Positions 1-12,169 of a DNA stretch of 64,000 nt are shown here, one piece after another. Position 1 is the stretch's first letter; each line of letters starts with the position of its first letter. This stretch comes from Patiria miniata (Eukaryota; Echinodermata; Asteroidea; Valvatida; Asterinidae). The stretch covers positions 27,703,334-27,767,333 of the forward strand of contig NW_024037074.1 in assembly GCF_015706575.1 (NCBI RefSeq), read 5' to 3'. Both the position numbers and the translations under genes were made by a program. Below the pieces are notes generated by a model that had not been told where the DNA came from, made no database searches, and saw only the letters and a list, made by a program, of their open reading frames with translations.

Positions 1-952
1 TAGCATATAATGCAACACAATACTGCCAGTTGTTCGGCAACCCACTCATTCATATCAATCAACTCTGCCTACACAGGTTTCCATTTACTCCTGATTGCAG
101 CAAAGAACAATTACTGGCAAAATGGCTTGCCAAACTACACAGCAACCCATAGATCTTGTACAACGTACATGTACATTCAGGCTTCCAACCTGAATGGCAC
201 TTTCGAAGAAACTGAAATTACACTGACAAAAACTGGAAATAGAATGAGTCTATTCCTTCCTCCTTGATTCAATTTGCAGGGGAGGACAAAAAGCTATCTA
301 AGGCTACAATGTATGTACATGTAAAAAAAAATAATAAGTTTCTCGTCCCAGCCCCCCTTTTTTCCCCCAGCCGCCTCCTCATTTTTTCTTTTAAATCAAT
401 CATTTGCAATATATTTAGTTTTTTATGTTCTTCCAGCAAAATTGAAGCTCTGTACATGCAAGTTTAGAATATGTTTTAAGGAGTTAACTTAAGGCTCATC
501 TGGATACAAAAGTATAAGCAAAAGCGTCAAGAAAATGGAAGAATCCATCTTGGAAAATCTGCCATCTTGAAGAAAAAAGAGGGCCTCCATCCTCCTCGTC
601 CCTATTTCCAAATATCACGGACGAGAAACAATTTTTTTTTACTTGGCCTTAGAAACCGTGTAATGTGAACAAAATGCAACACAATGAAATCTAATCTTAA
701 AAAACCAATCTCATGGAAAGGAAAAGGGAAAAACATAAGCCCTGCCTTGGTTCAATACAAAGTTACGTTTGTGCATAAATTGACATTCTGCCAAATTTTA
801 CCGTACAACTACAATGAAACTTGATAAAATTATAACTGAACTGCAGGGAACGGATTCCTTTAATTAAAAAATGGAGTTATGAGTCTGGTTCAAAGGTAGG
901 GAATCGCTTCTATGTCTCAGCTCTTAAAACAACAATGAATGGTTTCCCTTAC
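1..952. other. PDE8 intron or downstream sequence, no exon recognised
   Basis: This lies downstream of PDE8 coding exon 2 on the minus strand and should be intronic. I looked on the minus strand for the next exon, which should encode the start of the REC-like domain, and did not recognise one. AT-rich sequence with homopolymer runs; no repeat family identified. Confidence 0.5.
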
Positions 953-1009
953 CTGCATTGTTCGCTGACACACCTTCATGGGGCCAAATGTGACTTCATT
1001 TGTCATTCC
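953..1009 (-). CDS. PDE8: PDE8 coding exon 2
   Basis: 57 nt, 19 codons, phase 0 at both ends. It is preceded on the minus strand by a T-rich tract and CAG acceptor and followed by GTAAGG. The peptide ends CQRTMQ, where vertebrate PDE8 continues into the hydrophobic first strand of the REC-like domain. Confidence 0.85.
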
Positions 1010-4000
1010 CTGAAAAAATAAAAAAAATCATCCAAAACTCGTTCAAATTTTTTTCAACATTTACATACCAACTTGAGCAAATGTTCTGTCAGTAAATGAT
1101 CTATTACAACAAACTGTTGATGCCACGATTTCAGCAGTTGGCGTTCGAGGCCGTGTTTACATGCACTGGCTGTTTTTATGTGCCCAGGCACGGCTGATGG
1201 GTTACAATGTCAAGCGTGCTCCGACCTGCCTCCGGGTGACGTCTAAAAACGCTCATCCCTCGTGTCTTTTGTACACACACACACACACACAGTCGTGTTT
1301 TACTATACTCTTGAGGACAATGCTTTGTCTTTTCCTTTGTCCCTGTAATATAACACTCTCCCATAGACTAAGCACACAAACGCACGACAGAGGACCGATT
1401 TCAACAAACATGACAAAAGATGAACTCTCGAGGACAACAAAGAATCTGTTGTTCTCCCTTTGTCTGTCTGTCCTCGGGGTGTATATACATGTAGTTCCCG
1501 TACATGTACACAAAGTCCATGAAGTGGTCTGTGGAGGCTATACATGTAGTTCCCGTACATGTACACAAAGTCCGTGAAGTGGTCTGTGGAGGCGGACTGG
1601 TGATCTTAAATTGGCCGCTGTGCACAGCCTATTGTTCAACAATTTAAGCTCCATTGCACACCCTGGAGTGTTGAAAATATGAGGTTTTGGCAAGAAATAT
1701 CATACTGTTGAGATTGCTAATCAGTATTTGTGGCGTTTGGCTGTTATCAGAAGGTGGCTGCTATATTTTGCCTTTTTCGAAAATCGGTGCAAACTGGTTA
1801 AGAATATCTGCTGCATAAGGGACCTACAATATGCACAGGTATTAATGCAGCAGCGTCCGGCTACAATAAAAAATTGCGTTGATCATGTTTATGGTGACAG
1901 TCACCCCAAAAATCATCCAGTTAAGTAGGTAAAAAAATAATTTTCATTTGTAACTTTTTTATGCCTGTCTGTCGGCGTTTTATACTCACGTTGTTTATAT
2001 TCTGTTAAACCCCCCTATAAGATTTAATGTATACATTCTGTACAAAGTTGTCCTTTCAGTCAAAATCAATCAAGTGACTGTTTTTAACCGTTATGAGCTC
2101 CCAGCCTACACTGTACATAAAAGCAGGATTAACTGGCTGTGACTGTTTATGTTCGTATGCTTTGACTTTATAAACATGTACACGTATACATGTACATGAA
2201 ACTTTGATTGATAAGCCAGCTGTACAGGTCTACATGTACATGTACATGTACGTATACTTCTTGCCTGCTTTTGTCCGTTGACTGAATTTGGTTAGTCACC
2301 ATGGTCACTGTGCTTGCTTGAAATACAAATACGATCTGACTCCTTGTGACTATAGCTACATGTAGACCTGTGTAAAATGGCATGGCAGGAGAACATTGAT
2401 TTTTTGACTGTCTGTGCTGTTTAACAGCAGGAGAGTTAATTAACCAGTTTAATTGGATACACAAAAATTGGACACAAGTTTCTGGCAAAATGTCAAGTTT
2501 TCACTTGCAGCGCTCGTGACATACGTATACTATGTAAATTGGATTTTTTTTTAAGGCCAAAAAAAGTCCTCATCCATTCAACGTGTACGTATGGACCATT
2601 CAACCTATGTACATTGTATGTAGTAATTTATTACTGGACCTATGTATTAAATTCATCTTAACCTTTGCAGAAGGAAATTTGACCTGTAAATGTGTGCATG
2701 TTCAACAGTTCATGTACACTGTACCAGTACAGCACATCATTTTCATGCCAACCGTGACAGCACAATTCCTGGGGAAAATCTGCCGACTACCGTACCCTCT
2801 TGATTAAAATGTACAGAATGTAATATTGGAAAGCAAATTATGCAGTCACTTCGTGCACAACCCTTCGCAAACAGCGAGCTGAGATTTCAGCATGAAATGC
2901 CACTCACTGATCACGGAGACAATGAGCCAATATGATTCCATCCAATTAAGGAAAGTGATTCTGTACTCAGAAGAGTCGAACCATGGACACCATGGACACG
3001 GGAATTACATTATGTTCATGATGAGACGTGCACACGTACAATTGTTGACTGCTGTGATGTGGGATACAGTCGTTTTACTACATGTCCTACATTTTGTATG
3101 TACATGTAGTTCCGGATTTATCTTTAATTGGTTAAACCCTCTCACGTGACCGGTCACCTCCTAATGCCTAATGATCTTCACTTGTGCATGCGTAATACTA
3201 CCACTGAGTCCGTCTGTCAAAGAAACCTAAATTCACGCTACACCATTTGTACACCTGATCGGTTCAAAACTTCAAATGAAACTTACCTGACCGCTTTTGG
3301 AATGGTCTCTAATACAATAATTCTTGACAAGGTGCGTTTTGAAAAGCAAAATGAACATTGTACATGTACGTGTAAGCTTCTTGAAAGTACTTTCTTTTCG
3401 ATAGGCCTATTACATGACATCTTTTCACTCTTTGACATGTTTGGACGGCTTGTAAAAAATCACGGGAGCCGCGAACCCACGATATTTTTTCTCCTCGGTA
3501 CGTCACTCAGAACTTGCGATTCCAATTTTTTTTTTCTTCTCTACAGTCATATTAACTGTTGGATACAGTCAAAAAAAGTTGAAGAGTCTCGAGTATTTAT
3601 AAATTCGCCAAATTCGCATTGAATACCCCATTCAATCAGCGCATAAAAAAATCGGGCAAAACGTTTTCTTTATTGACCTACCGACCCTATTTTTTAAAGG
3701 CATGTAATCGGAAGCAGAATATTTTTTTAGGGGGGGGGGGGCCTAAAAGGTTTTAACTCACTCCTCCCTACATGAGACTGAGTGGTTGCAGTTCTGTGTT
3801 GCGAGGCGCGCGGGTCCTACACAAGACACAGGCCCCCTTCACGAGCGCACAATATTTGTAACGCAGATATTTTTTATGCACAGCCACATTGTAACCATGC
3901 AACGCAGTATGAAGTAAACAATCATAAACTGGACACATTGCCGTTATAAACTGGTCAATGAAATTACAGTATCCAAGACATGATATACATGTAACAAAGC

Positions 4001-6311
4001 ACATTGTTTTAATTCCATTTAATTAAGGAAATTGTTTTTGTACTCTAAGATTTACATGTAAGTCATGAGAATGAGGATTACTTTATGTTCATGCGACATG
4101 TACAAATGTATGATGTACATGTGCATCAGTGTGTTTTTCTGATGTTTAGAATTTAAGAAAACTGATGAAATGATTTGTCAAATATTATAAATCTACATGT
4201 AGGCCCTACCAAGTACATAAACATGACCTTCTGTAATTTTTTGTAAAAGGGCCATATGAAACTGTAAACAATGGTAAAGGGCCATACGACACTGTCACCA
4301 TACATGTACATGTACAAAAATATAGTGTACATGTAGGACTGTATGGAAGTCCATGAGTGTAGGAAAACAAGACATCTACGTGTACAGGGGGTGGGGGCCT
4401 ATTTGTAAATTTTCACCATATATATGTACAGCACATTGTCTATTTATGATAATGAACTTCAGCGATGAAGATTTCTCTATTATTACACACATGTACAATG
4501 TCTATAATTAAATAACTGTATTTACATGGCTTGGAGAGTTATTTAATTATCCAGCCACTTATAAAATGCAATTCATTCATTTCAACAATTTGTCCAAAAT
4601 TCCCATCCAAGGGCTTGTGCAGTACAAATGAATAGGAACCCTGTCCTATACCTAATGTACGTGTGTACACGTTTTATGACTTTCAAGACATGGAATTGAA
4701 TCAACACACACTACATGAACAAACCCACTCTTTTGCACTGATTTCTATTAATGATAGAGGTACCGGTGCATGTACAGGGGGTTTTAGCATTTTCAGTTAA
4801 ACAATGTTTTGATTTATTTTGTAATTTGTTTTCCTTTCAATAAAGTTAACTAGTTAATTAATTTTAGTGCATTTTTCATTATGTATTTGTTTGGTGTTAA
4901 AGGGAATGTACAACATTTGCTTTTGCTCCAATTTTCAGAAATAAATGAATTTGGAGGATTAGTATGTTATAGCAAATATTGTTATAATGACTTGTTTCAC
5001 GATTTGGGCTTGTAGATGCTGGAAAAACCAAGAAAACCATTTATGTTCTTGTAGTCCGGTTCCCTGACCCCTCTTAAGATGAAACGGAGAATTTATAGAC
5101 TTTGGGGAATTTTCAGGTCAGAGAATCAGTCTAGCAGGCTTGTACCCCTTCACAGGTGTGTAATCAATTGCAAAGACTTTTTGCAGCAAAGAGTTTGCAA
5201 GCAGTTTTTGAAAAAAAAAGCCAGTTTTCTCCAACGCTGGTCGGCTGACCAGCGTTGGAAAAATACCATTTTTCTTGAAAATGTCAGCATACCAGGAGCC
5301 ACGATCTTACAGGATGCTTTAGACTGTCATTCCCTAACAATGAGTAAGGTATTTTGTGATAATTTGATCATTTCGTTTTATGATGTTTGCAAATGTTGTA
5401 TCTTCCCTTTAAACCCACTATTTTTGCCCTTATTTAATTTTCCTATTATTACGAAGGTTTAGCAATTTATTTGGTACTTCGTTTTATTTGGTACGTATTG
5501 TACCGGTAGTTCCCCAGGACTATTGTAAATCCAACAGAGTCCGACAGTTACTCAAATGAGGTTCCTGCTCAATCCAACACATTCCCACACAATCCAACTT
5601 TGCCAAGTTGTTGGGTACGTGAACATATAAAATGACTGGCATGCCCGATCCAACAGAATCCAACTGTGCCTTATTTTTCTGTTTGCTGCTCGATCCATTC
5701 CAACAGAGTCCAACTTGGCGTTATTTACCAGTACCCAACAGAATCTGACTCAGAATGTTTCCATTTGCCTGCTGAATCCAACAGATTTCAACGGGAATAT
5801 CTTCAAGGGGTGTACTGCTCAATCCAACAGGACCCAACGGATGTAAAAATTGTTGGATCCTGTTGGAATGAGCACGGTTAGGGTTAAACATTAAATATAC
5901 GTCATCATTAGGAAAGCAATGCAAACTATCGTCTAGGAATTTAGTCTGAACTGGGGAGGTTGTGTTGCCACACTTCGGTATCCAGAGCCATTTCAAAATA
6001 TTTGATTTTAATTTGAAAAAGTATGCAATTTTGTACATGGTATCTCTTACCTTCATGCTTACTGTTGATTTGCTCGTCTGCGTCTCCGCTTCAATGCTAA
6101 TTGTTCCCCGGCGTTCCGTCTTGTGGAACACCGTGACGGCTGTGCCGGTCGTGGACAGTCCCGTGTCAGAGAGTTCGGCTGTATTACCCGTCCTTATGTG
6201 CACTATCTGTTGCTGGCTGAAGGTGGACGGTTTGGGCGAATTGGATTCATCCGAATCTCGGCAGTATACAACTCCACTTTGAGAGACAGTTATACTTGGT
6301 GCACAGCCCAT
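953..6311 (-). CDS. PDE8: PDE8-type cAMP-specific 3',5'-cyclic nucleotide phosphodiesterase, N-terminal part (two coding exons)
   Basis: PDE8 enzymes hydrolyse cAMP with high affinity and carry REC-like and PAS domains ahead of the catalytic HD domain. Two minus-strand exons are visible: 6311-6051 (87 codons) and 1009-953 (19 codons), joined in phase 0 across a 5-kb intron. Exon 1 begins [20 protein letters not shown], very close to the vertebrate PDE8B N terminus. Gly2 and Cys3 suggest N-myristoylation and palmitoylation (inferred). Exon 2 encodes [11 protein letters not shown], matching the segment just before the REC-like domain in PDE8. Acceptor TTTTTTCAG and donors AAG/GTAAGA and CAG/GTAAGG agree. 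The rest of the gene lies left of the window, so catalytic residues cannot be checked. PDE8A and PDE8B cannot be separated from this part alone; an invertebrate probably has a single PDE8. Confidence 0.9.
1273..1291. repeat. (AC)n microsatellite
   Basis: About nine AC dinucleotides in PDE8 intron/flanking sequence. Confidence 0.9.
1484..1593. repeat. Two tandem copies of a 55-bp unit
   Basis: Copies 1484-1538 and 1539-1593 both run from TATACATGTAGTTCCCG to GGTCTGTGGAGGC and differ visibly at one base only (CCATGAAG versus CCGTGAAG). The near identity implies a recent duplication. Confidence 0.92.
4901..5408. mobile_element. TTAA-flanked MITE, copy 1
   Basis: A 508-bp element bounded on both sides by TTAA (4897-4900 and 5409-5412). 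The left end reads AGGGAATGTACAACATTTGC; the right end is its approximate inverse, GCAAATGTTGTATCTTCCCT. A TTAA target duplication with AGGG/CCCT ends fits piggyBac-like non-autonomous elements, though other TTAA-targeting families are possible. It carries an internal hairpin at about 5230-5257 (CCAACGCTGG...CCAGCGTTGG). A diverged second copy is at 46566-47087. No transposase is encoded. Confidence 0.85.
5520..5880. repeat. Degenerate TCCAACA(G) repeat block
   Basis: About a dozen scattered AATCCAACA or ATCCAACAG motifs, some inverted as TGTTGGATC or CTGTTGGAATG near 5860. The final part can fold back on itself. It may be a small element with subterminal repeats; no clear ends were found. 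Confidence 0.6.
6051..6311 (-). CDS. PDE8: PDE8 coding exon 1 (start codon exon)
   Basis: 87 codons from ATG at 6311. The open frame continues six codons further upstream but only to a GTG, so the ATG in front of GCAPSI is the start, consistent with a myristoylated N terminus. The rest of the exon is Ser/Thr-rich and includes EAETQTSKS, matching the EAETQT segment of vertebrate PDE8B. It ends AAG/GTAAGA. Confidence 0.93.
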
Positions 6312-7014
6312 AACTTTAAGGGGCTGCACGAAGGGACGCGCGAAGGGCTTCTACTACCTGGGACGGGCCCGACATTAAAGGGGTAGGCTCGCAGAACTGG
6401 GCGGCACCCTGACATTTGCAGCGGCTGGTTTCCTTACGAAATTTCTTCACAACTTTCCATCACAAGAACTCCAATCTCGCACGCCTTCCAACAAATCCAA
6501 CGTTATCTCATTCACTTACATACATGTCATGCATGTAGGTGACTCAATTCTATGTTTGCAACTTGATTAAAAAATAAAAATTAAAAAATTAAGAGATTTT
6601 TCCAGAAGAAATCCTTAGTCCATGCAGCATGGACAGCACAGACAGGAGCTGACGGTAGCTTCAATCCGATGACATTCTGAATGACTTGCTCAACCTGTCA
6701 TCACACAAGAGAAAACAAGGCAAACAAACAGTAATTAATGAAAATAAATACATGTACAGGTTGGCCTACATGTATTATTGCATTTAAAGGTAGGGTAGAT
6801 CATTTGTCATCTGTGCAAAGTTTTTTTGGCCTAAAGGTTCCACAATGGGCTAGATTTAGCCCATTCATTGGCATTACAAGGTAATCCTCTGTGATAGCAC
6901 TGCCCAGCTTCCAAGAAACAGTCAGTCAGTCAGTGAGATAGGTACAAAGAGGACAATAGGCTGGCCCTCTGGGACCAGCAAATATTTGTAAACACCAATT
7001 CCACTTTAATAAAG

Positions 7015-7095
7015 TTGTTATGCCCAAACTACAGTAATCATGGTAATGGGCCCAAACTACAGCAATGTAATGGGCCCAAACTACAGCAATGGTCC
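7015..7095. repeat. Three short tandem units, GGGCCCAAACTACAG
   Basis: GCCCAAACTACAGTAAT, GGGCCCAAACTACAGCAAT and GGGCCCAAACTACAGCAAT follow each other at about 25-30 bp spacing. The last two units are almost identical. Confidence 0.8.
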
Positions 7096-10077
7096 CACTC
7101 AAGCAGGGATTGTCTGGACTTGAGATGGGATTGGGAATGTCCAACCATACCCGGTACGTGTACCCGAGGCAATACTAATTTGGTTGCGGTAAGGTAAACA
7201 ACAGTCAACGGGCTGTTGAAAATCAACAGAATAAACTTGTATATTTGACACATTTCAAAACTGAAATTTGTTTGCAACTTATATATCATGTGCATTAATT
7301 AACAGGTGAATTAATTCAGTTATTGGGAAAATACATTGTAAACAAGGGGGGAAAAAGGTTTCAAGTTGGACTGGCTCACTGCCCCATCGGTTTGTGCATA
7401 TTACATTGCTTGTTTGTGATCCATTTAGTCTGGACATCACTTTACACCCTGTGCAAATACATGACATACCCTTTGACGAGTCTGGTCTGAGAATTCCAAA
7501 TGTTTTCTCAGTAAATGCTTCAATATTTTCCCTGCTTAAATTGAACTTTTAAGGACATGTTATCGCTTTCTGATGACTGATATACATTGTACATGTAGGT
7601 CACTGCAGGAAAAAAATTAGTGATGTCCATGTATGGAATTCTTCCCTTTATATTTCAATCACTTTGACATCCCACCGTACTTTAGTGTAGGTTTTTGTTT
7701 TCAACTACCAGTACATTCACCATATTCGCATTGTCACATAACTAGACCTCTGCTTTAGAATTGAACATGCAGGTGACCGTTTGCACTTTTTACAAAGCAC
7801 CATGGCCACATGATGGCCATGGCAAGGCGTATATTAACAACAATGTGCCTGATGGGCTTTGCCTTTGCCTTTGACAATTGACAATGCAACATGTACAAAG
7901 AATGCGAAATCATTCAAGCATTTGTCAACATGATGGCATGCAGCTGTGCTTCTACTTCTAGTATGATGGAGGGTTGAAATTTGAAAATGAAATCAAACAA
8001 TCGTTGTGCAATTTTAAACCTACCTTTTAGGTAGTCGGAAGTAGGTGGCCTACCATGGGCATAGATTTGGGAATTGGGAATACTCAGCACTCAACAAAAC
8101 AGGGTACATAAATAAACGGTCTGGAATGTAGGCCTATGGCTAGCATTGCAGCATGCAGCACTTTGTCATTGCTAGTCAAGTGTCAACAAAAAAGCCACGA
8201 AAAATATGATTAATTTATACATCAACTGTACACTGTCCTAGTCTAAATCCATTACATTCATAACTCCCACATTCTTTGCAAGTTACTGAGAGCCTTTGTA
8301 CAGGTTTTATTTAGAAAAAAAAGACGACACGACAGCAATTCAATCTTCAAGTGTAATAAGGCATCTTTTCCAGCATCTTATTCATTTTTAACGCTGCGCG
8401 TGAGTTAGCCTACATTTTCCAACCGTAATCGACCACACGCAGTTACTCACCTAATTTTTGAGGGAGAATTCCATGCCAAGAACAAGAGAAAACCACAGTT
8501 TTTATTGGCACAAATGCAGCAACGATGTCACGTAAAAATCAAATTCTCATAAAATCTGTACGTACGTGTGTATTTTAATGATAAATCCTTGACAACAGTG
8601 ACCATCATCTTCGCAATTTTGTCGTCGATCGCTCACTACCCCAGCGGCCATTTATTTGCATATTAATCACAAACATTATTAGCGTGCAGTACGACCCCAC
8701 TGGTTGCATAGTAAAACGTGGGTTTGTTCGCTCGTACCCACCGTACCGCACTATTCGAGGGTGCTGGTAACGGCAATTTGTTTTGCCTCCTCATTGAATA
8801 GATTTTAGCGAACCAGTGACCCAGGTCGGCACTTCCGGATGCGCGTGATGCGTCCGCGTGTTTGCATTTACCGTTGGCTGTTCGCTACCCACAATGCTTG
8901 TTTCTTCGGGTTTTTTTGTAAAAATAAGTTAGCCGTTACCAGCGGCCGCGGATAACGGCTGTGGGGACGCGTAGTAGCAATGTTTGCTCGTACCCAAGGT
9001 AAACCAACTGACTTGCGGCGACCAAACACGAAGATACAACCAATAATAACAATGTAACCAGGGTCCACGGTTTCAGGGGTAACAACATACTTGCAGCCCC
9101 CCCCCCATAAAAAATAGAAAAGGTCCACTCGTAACTTAGCCAACCTATCATGTCACAAACGTGCCCCAAAATAGTTTGGTCTGGTGGAAGCTAGACACAG
9201 CGCTCATCTATATTGCAAAGTAAATTAAATATCAAAACTTTTTTTTTTTAATCATACAATTTTCCAAGCTTGTCTGATGGTCCGGTGTCTTGTTCAAACG
9301 TACGTACACACTTAAATCATGCATACGGGCATGAGTTGCCAAATAATGGTTTCATTTTAGGACTATTTAAAATATATATGCACTACAACGTCAAGAACCG
9401 ACGCAAAAGATAAAGTGTACAGTTTCTTCCACGATAGCTGGTTTGAATTAAAAAAATATATATATATAAAAAAAAAAACACAACACAACAACAAAGAAGA
9501 CAATGAAATATTTCCATCATATATAAAGTCATAATTTTATTTTTGGATTGATTCACATTATTATGTACATGTATAGCACTGCAGCAAGAGGTGTCTAAAA
9601 ACACCACAATAAAAAACAAAACAAAAACAAGGTTTATTGACTATTTTTAAAGAATTAATTACTGGTTTGGACATATTTGTGACGAAGATGTCAACAGCCT
9701 TAATTGAAAAGTTTCTCTTTTTTTCCCTGCTATTGGTCTTGTATGCCAATGACATAATACCCTAGTGTTGTACGACCAGTGGACCAAGACCATATCTAGA
9801 TGTACAGCTCACATAATTTTCCCACAGATTGACTGCTGATTTTCATATTTTGTTTGGAACACAAATAAAAACATTAATTAATTGACAGTCCAGCGTACAT
9901 CCAAAAAAATAAATAAACAAAAACATTCAATCAGCAGTCATTTCCACTATATTTGTAAGGTCTCCCAAACTTTGTACAAACTTCTCTTAAGTTCCATCAA
10001 AGACAGGGCAAAAAGGTATTTAGTCATATTTAATGCTTTCACAAAACATGTCTACATGTACTTAAAATGCCAGTCGA

Positions 10078-11238
10078 CAGTGTTGTATTCGAGTCCATCA
10101 CAAGTCCTCACAAGTCAATCACAAGTTACCTAATTCTTAGTTAAGTACCTAGCCTCGGTCAAGGCTTTCGCCGATAGTGTCTGATGATCGATGGTTGGTC
10201 CCTTAAATAAACAATAGCCTTATGCTATGCAATCACACACTTACTGTGCAAAGTACGAACAGTGACCTCACGTGGCTAGCCTACAATATGCAAATCAGTT
10301 GGTGCTGGTTGAACACCTTGGAACAACTGTCTTTTTTGGGCAATGTTCGTCATTTTGTCGCTGCATTCATATAGAGTTATATTTGGTCTGTGGACTCCAA
10401 ACTTGTTGGAGAACGTAACCACACCATCCAGCTCTCTATCCAGGTAAACTATGAGCCTCCATGACCAAGTACTGAATAATAATCTCATCTTTATTTGCAA
10501 ACGAGGTCGTCGCTGGAAATCCAGCAACCTTCTTAGTGACGTCAATAAAGGCAGGCACTACGTACACCACCATCTTTTCCTCAAAAAAATTGGTCAAAGT
10601 GGTCAGAAATTGCCTGAGATCACATCACAGAGCATTTAGAATCAAACCCGAACCCCACGCCGTTATTTTTTTGACCCACTTTTTGGGAGGCCAAAATTTG
10701 TTTTGCCCCCCCCCCCCCCCAAATTGTGTTCTGGATCCACCCTTGGGCACACAGTTGTTCCAAGGCGTTTGTTCAGCACCACCCGATTTGCATATTGTAC
10801 CCTACTTGCGTGAGGTCGCTGTTTGCGCTTCGCACAGTGTGAGTGCATAGCATGCGCGCGGCTACTGTTTATTTTAGCGGCCAACCATCGATCATCGGAC
10901 ACTATCGTCGACTGCCTTGACCAAGGCTATCAAGTATCAAACTTTACAAATGAACTGTGACAAGGGCCTTCCTTTGCTACTGTTCATCCAGGCCCGTCAC
11001 CAGCCCCGAGCATCAGGAGGGGCCATAGTATCAACTAGGGGGCCCACTACCATAACAAATACAAAATACATATGTATGGCTTTTGCCGTGGGGGGGGGGG
11101 GGGGCAAGTGCTCGCCAAGGGGGGCCCGGCCCCACCAGGCCCCCCTTGGTGACGGGCCCGAGTTCATCCACTGTTACTTGTGACTGGACCTGTCATCGGA
11201 CCTGGGATGAACTTGCAATGGACTTGACGAGAGCCCTG
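10078..11238. mobile_element. hAT-like CAAGTC-rich element, interrupted
   Basis: The left end reads CAGTGTTGTATTCGAGTCC followed by several ACAAGTC repeats. The right end, inverted, reads CAGGGCTCTCGTCAAGTCC. Flanks CCAGTCGA (10070-10077) and TCAGTCCA (11239-11246) agree at six of eight positions, consistent with an old 8-bp hAT target duplication. A second inverted-repeat element (10150-10929) sits inside. Other CAAGTC-rich relatives occur near 16260-16475, 17880-17960, 38550-38700 and 61100-61210. Confidence 0.55.
10150..10929. mobile_element. 780-bp element with about 180-bp terminal inverted repeats
   Basis: The left arm (10150 to about 10335) and right arm (about 10749-10929) are complementary over most of their length. 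They share TAGCCTCGGTCAAGGC at the tip, GATGATCGATGGTTGG, GACCTCACG, CAATATGCAAATC and CCTTGGAACAACTGT. Flanks TTAAGTACC and TCAAGTATC agree at seven of nine positions. The centre holds an 89-codon minus-strand open frame (10545-10276) that I do not recognise. It is nested in the CAAGTC-rich element. Confidence 0.8.
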
Positions 11239-11474
11239 TCAGTCCACGACATTGCTACGCCTTGCGTGAAAGAATCATATAATTTTTGGAAATTGTTCAC
11301 CGTTAGGGGTCCACCTTTCTTCTATAGTAGCCTATCTTCTATAGCAGCCTACCTTGAAAGTTGTGAAACCATTCTCTGTAACAAAGGACCCGTCCAAATA
11401 TCGACATTTAAAAAAATATCACAAAAGTTCCAAAATGTCCAACAATGGCTGATTTGATGCTATTTTGAAACTAA

Positions 11475-11690
11475 GTTTAAAGTTGAACAAAGAAATCGAC
11501 TGGAGCCGGGTTTGAACCTGCGGCCTCTGGATTGCCATTCCGAAGCTGTACTAACTGAACTATCCTATCCAGCCTTATGTTGTTGGCAGTTCCCCGTTTT
11601 GTCAATGTCTTTGAAACTCATCAGTAGTCCTCATGCATAAGTTTTGCTAATTCATTGTCATTAGAGACATAACACAAAGCACTTCAATGC
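11475..11690 (-). mobile_element. tRNA-derived SINE, family B, copy 1
   Basis: On the minus strand the sequence reads GGCTGGATAGGATAGTTCAG (degenerate A box), then GCAGGTTCAAACCCGGC (B box), like a tRNA-derived RNA polymerase III promoter. A neighbouring segment GGGGAACTGCCAACA is shared with the copies near 19345 and 25000. The A box has mutated, so this is an old SINE copy rather than a working tRNA. Confidence 0.75.
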
Positions 11691-12169
11691 AACTGCCCAT
11701 ATACGCACACACAAAGACGGTAGTACTGTATTTTGCACCTTCAGATGAAAATTGGCCGGGCCTACTTTGTGCCAAACACACATGAGCTACTGCCTGAACT
11801 GGGCCCGCATTATGGGAAAGTCGTTTTCTGTTACAAACAAAAAGCTTGGCAAGCTTGTAGGGTCTTTGGACTGTCCCAACAACATTCACTGTCCCCACAA
11901 AACCGTGCCAATCATGCACTTTCCCTGTACGTTTCCCTCAATAGCGTCCGATCGTATGACGTCAAGGTACCTGGTGACCGTCTGGTTTCCCTGTGATCAG
12001 CCATCATTGCAGTAGGCAAGTGTTTGGTTCGCAACCACGTCACGTTGTAAACTAGGCAGAAGGGCTTACTTTTACTTAAAATAACCATGAATTTGTTATC
12101 AAATGGCACAATAAAACTTAAAAGATTTGCATGGTGGACATGATCAATGAATGGGAGGTTTGCGGTAAC

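Larger units (their letters stand above)
1010..6050 (-). other. PDE8 intron 1
   Basis: Five-kb intron bounded by AAG/GTAAGA and a CAG acceptor. It contains a 55-bp tandem duplication, many ACATGTA palindromes, a TTAA-flanked MITE at 4901-5408 and a TCCAACA-rich repeat at 5520-5880. Open frames here look random. Confidence 0.75.

Noticed and set aside
5962..6386. Plus-strand open frames over PDE8 exon 1
   Set aside because: Antisense shadows of the PDE8 coding exon.
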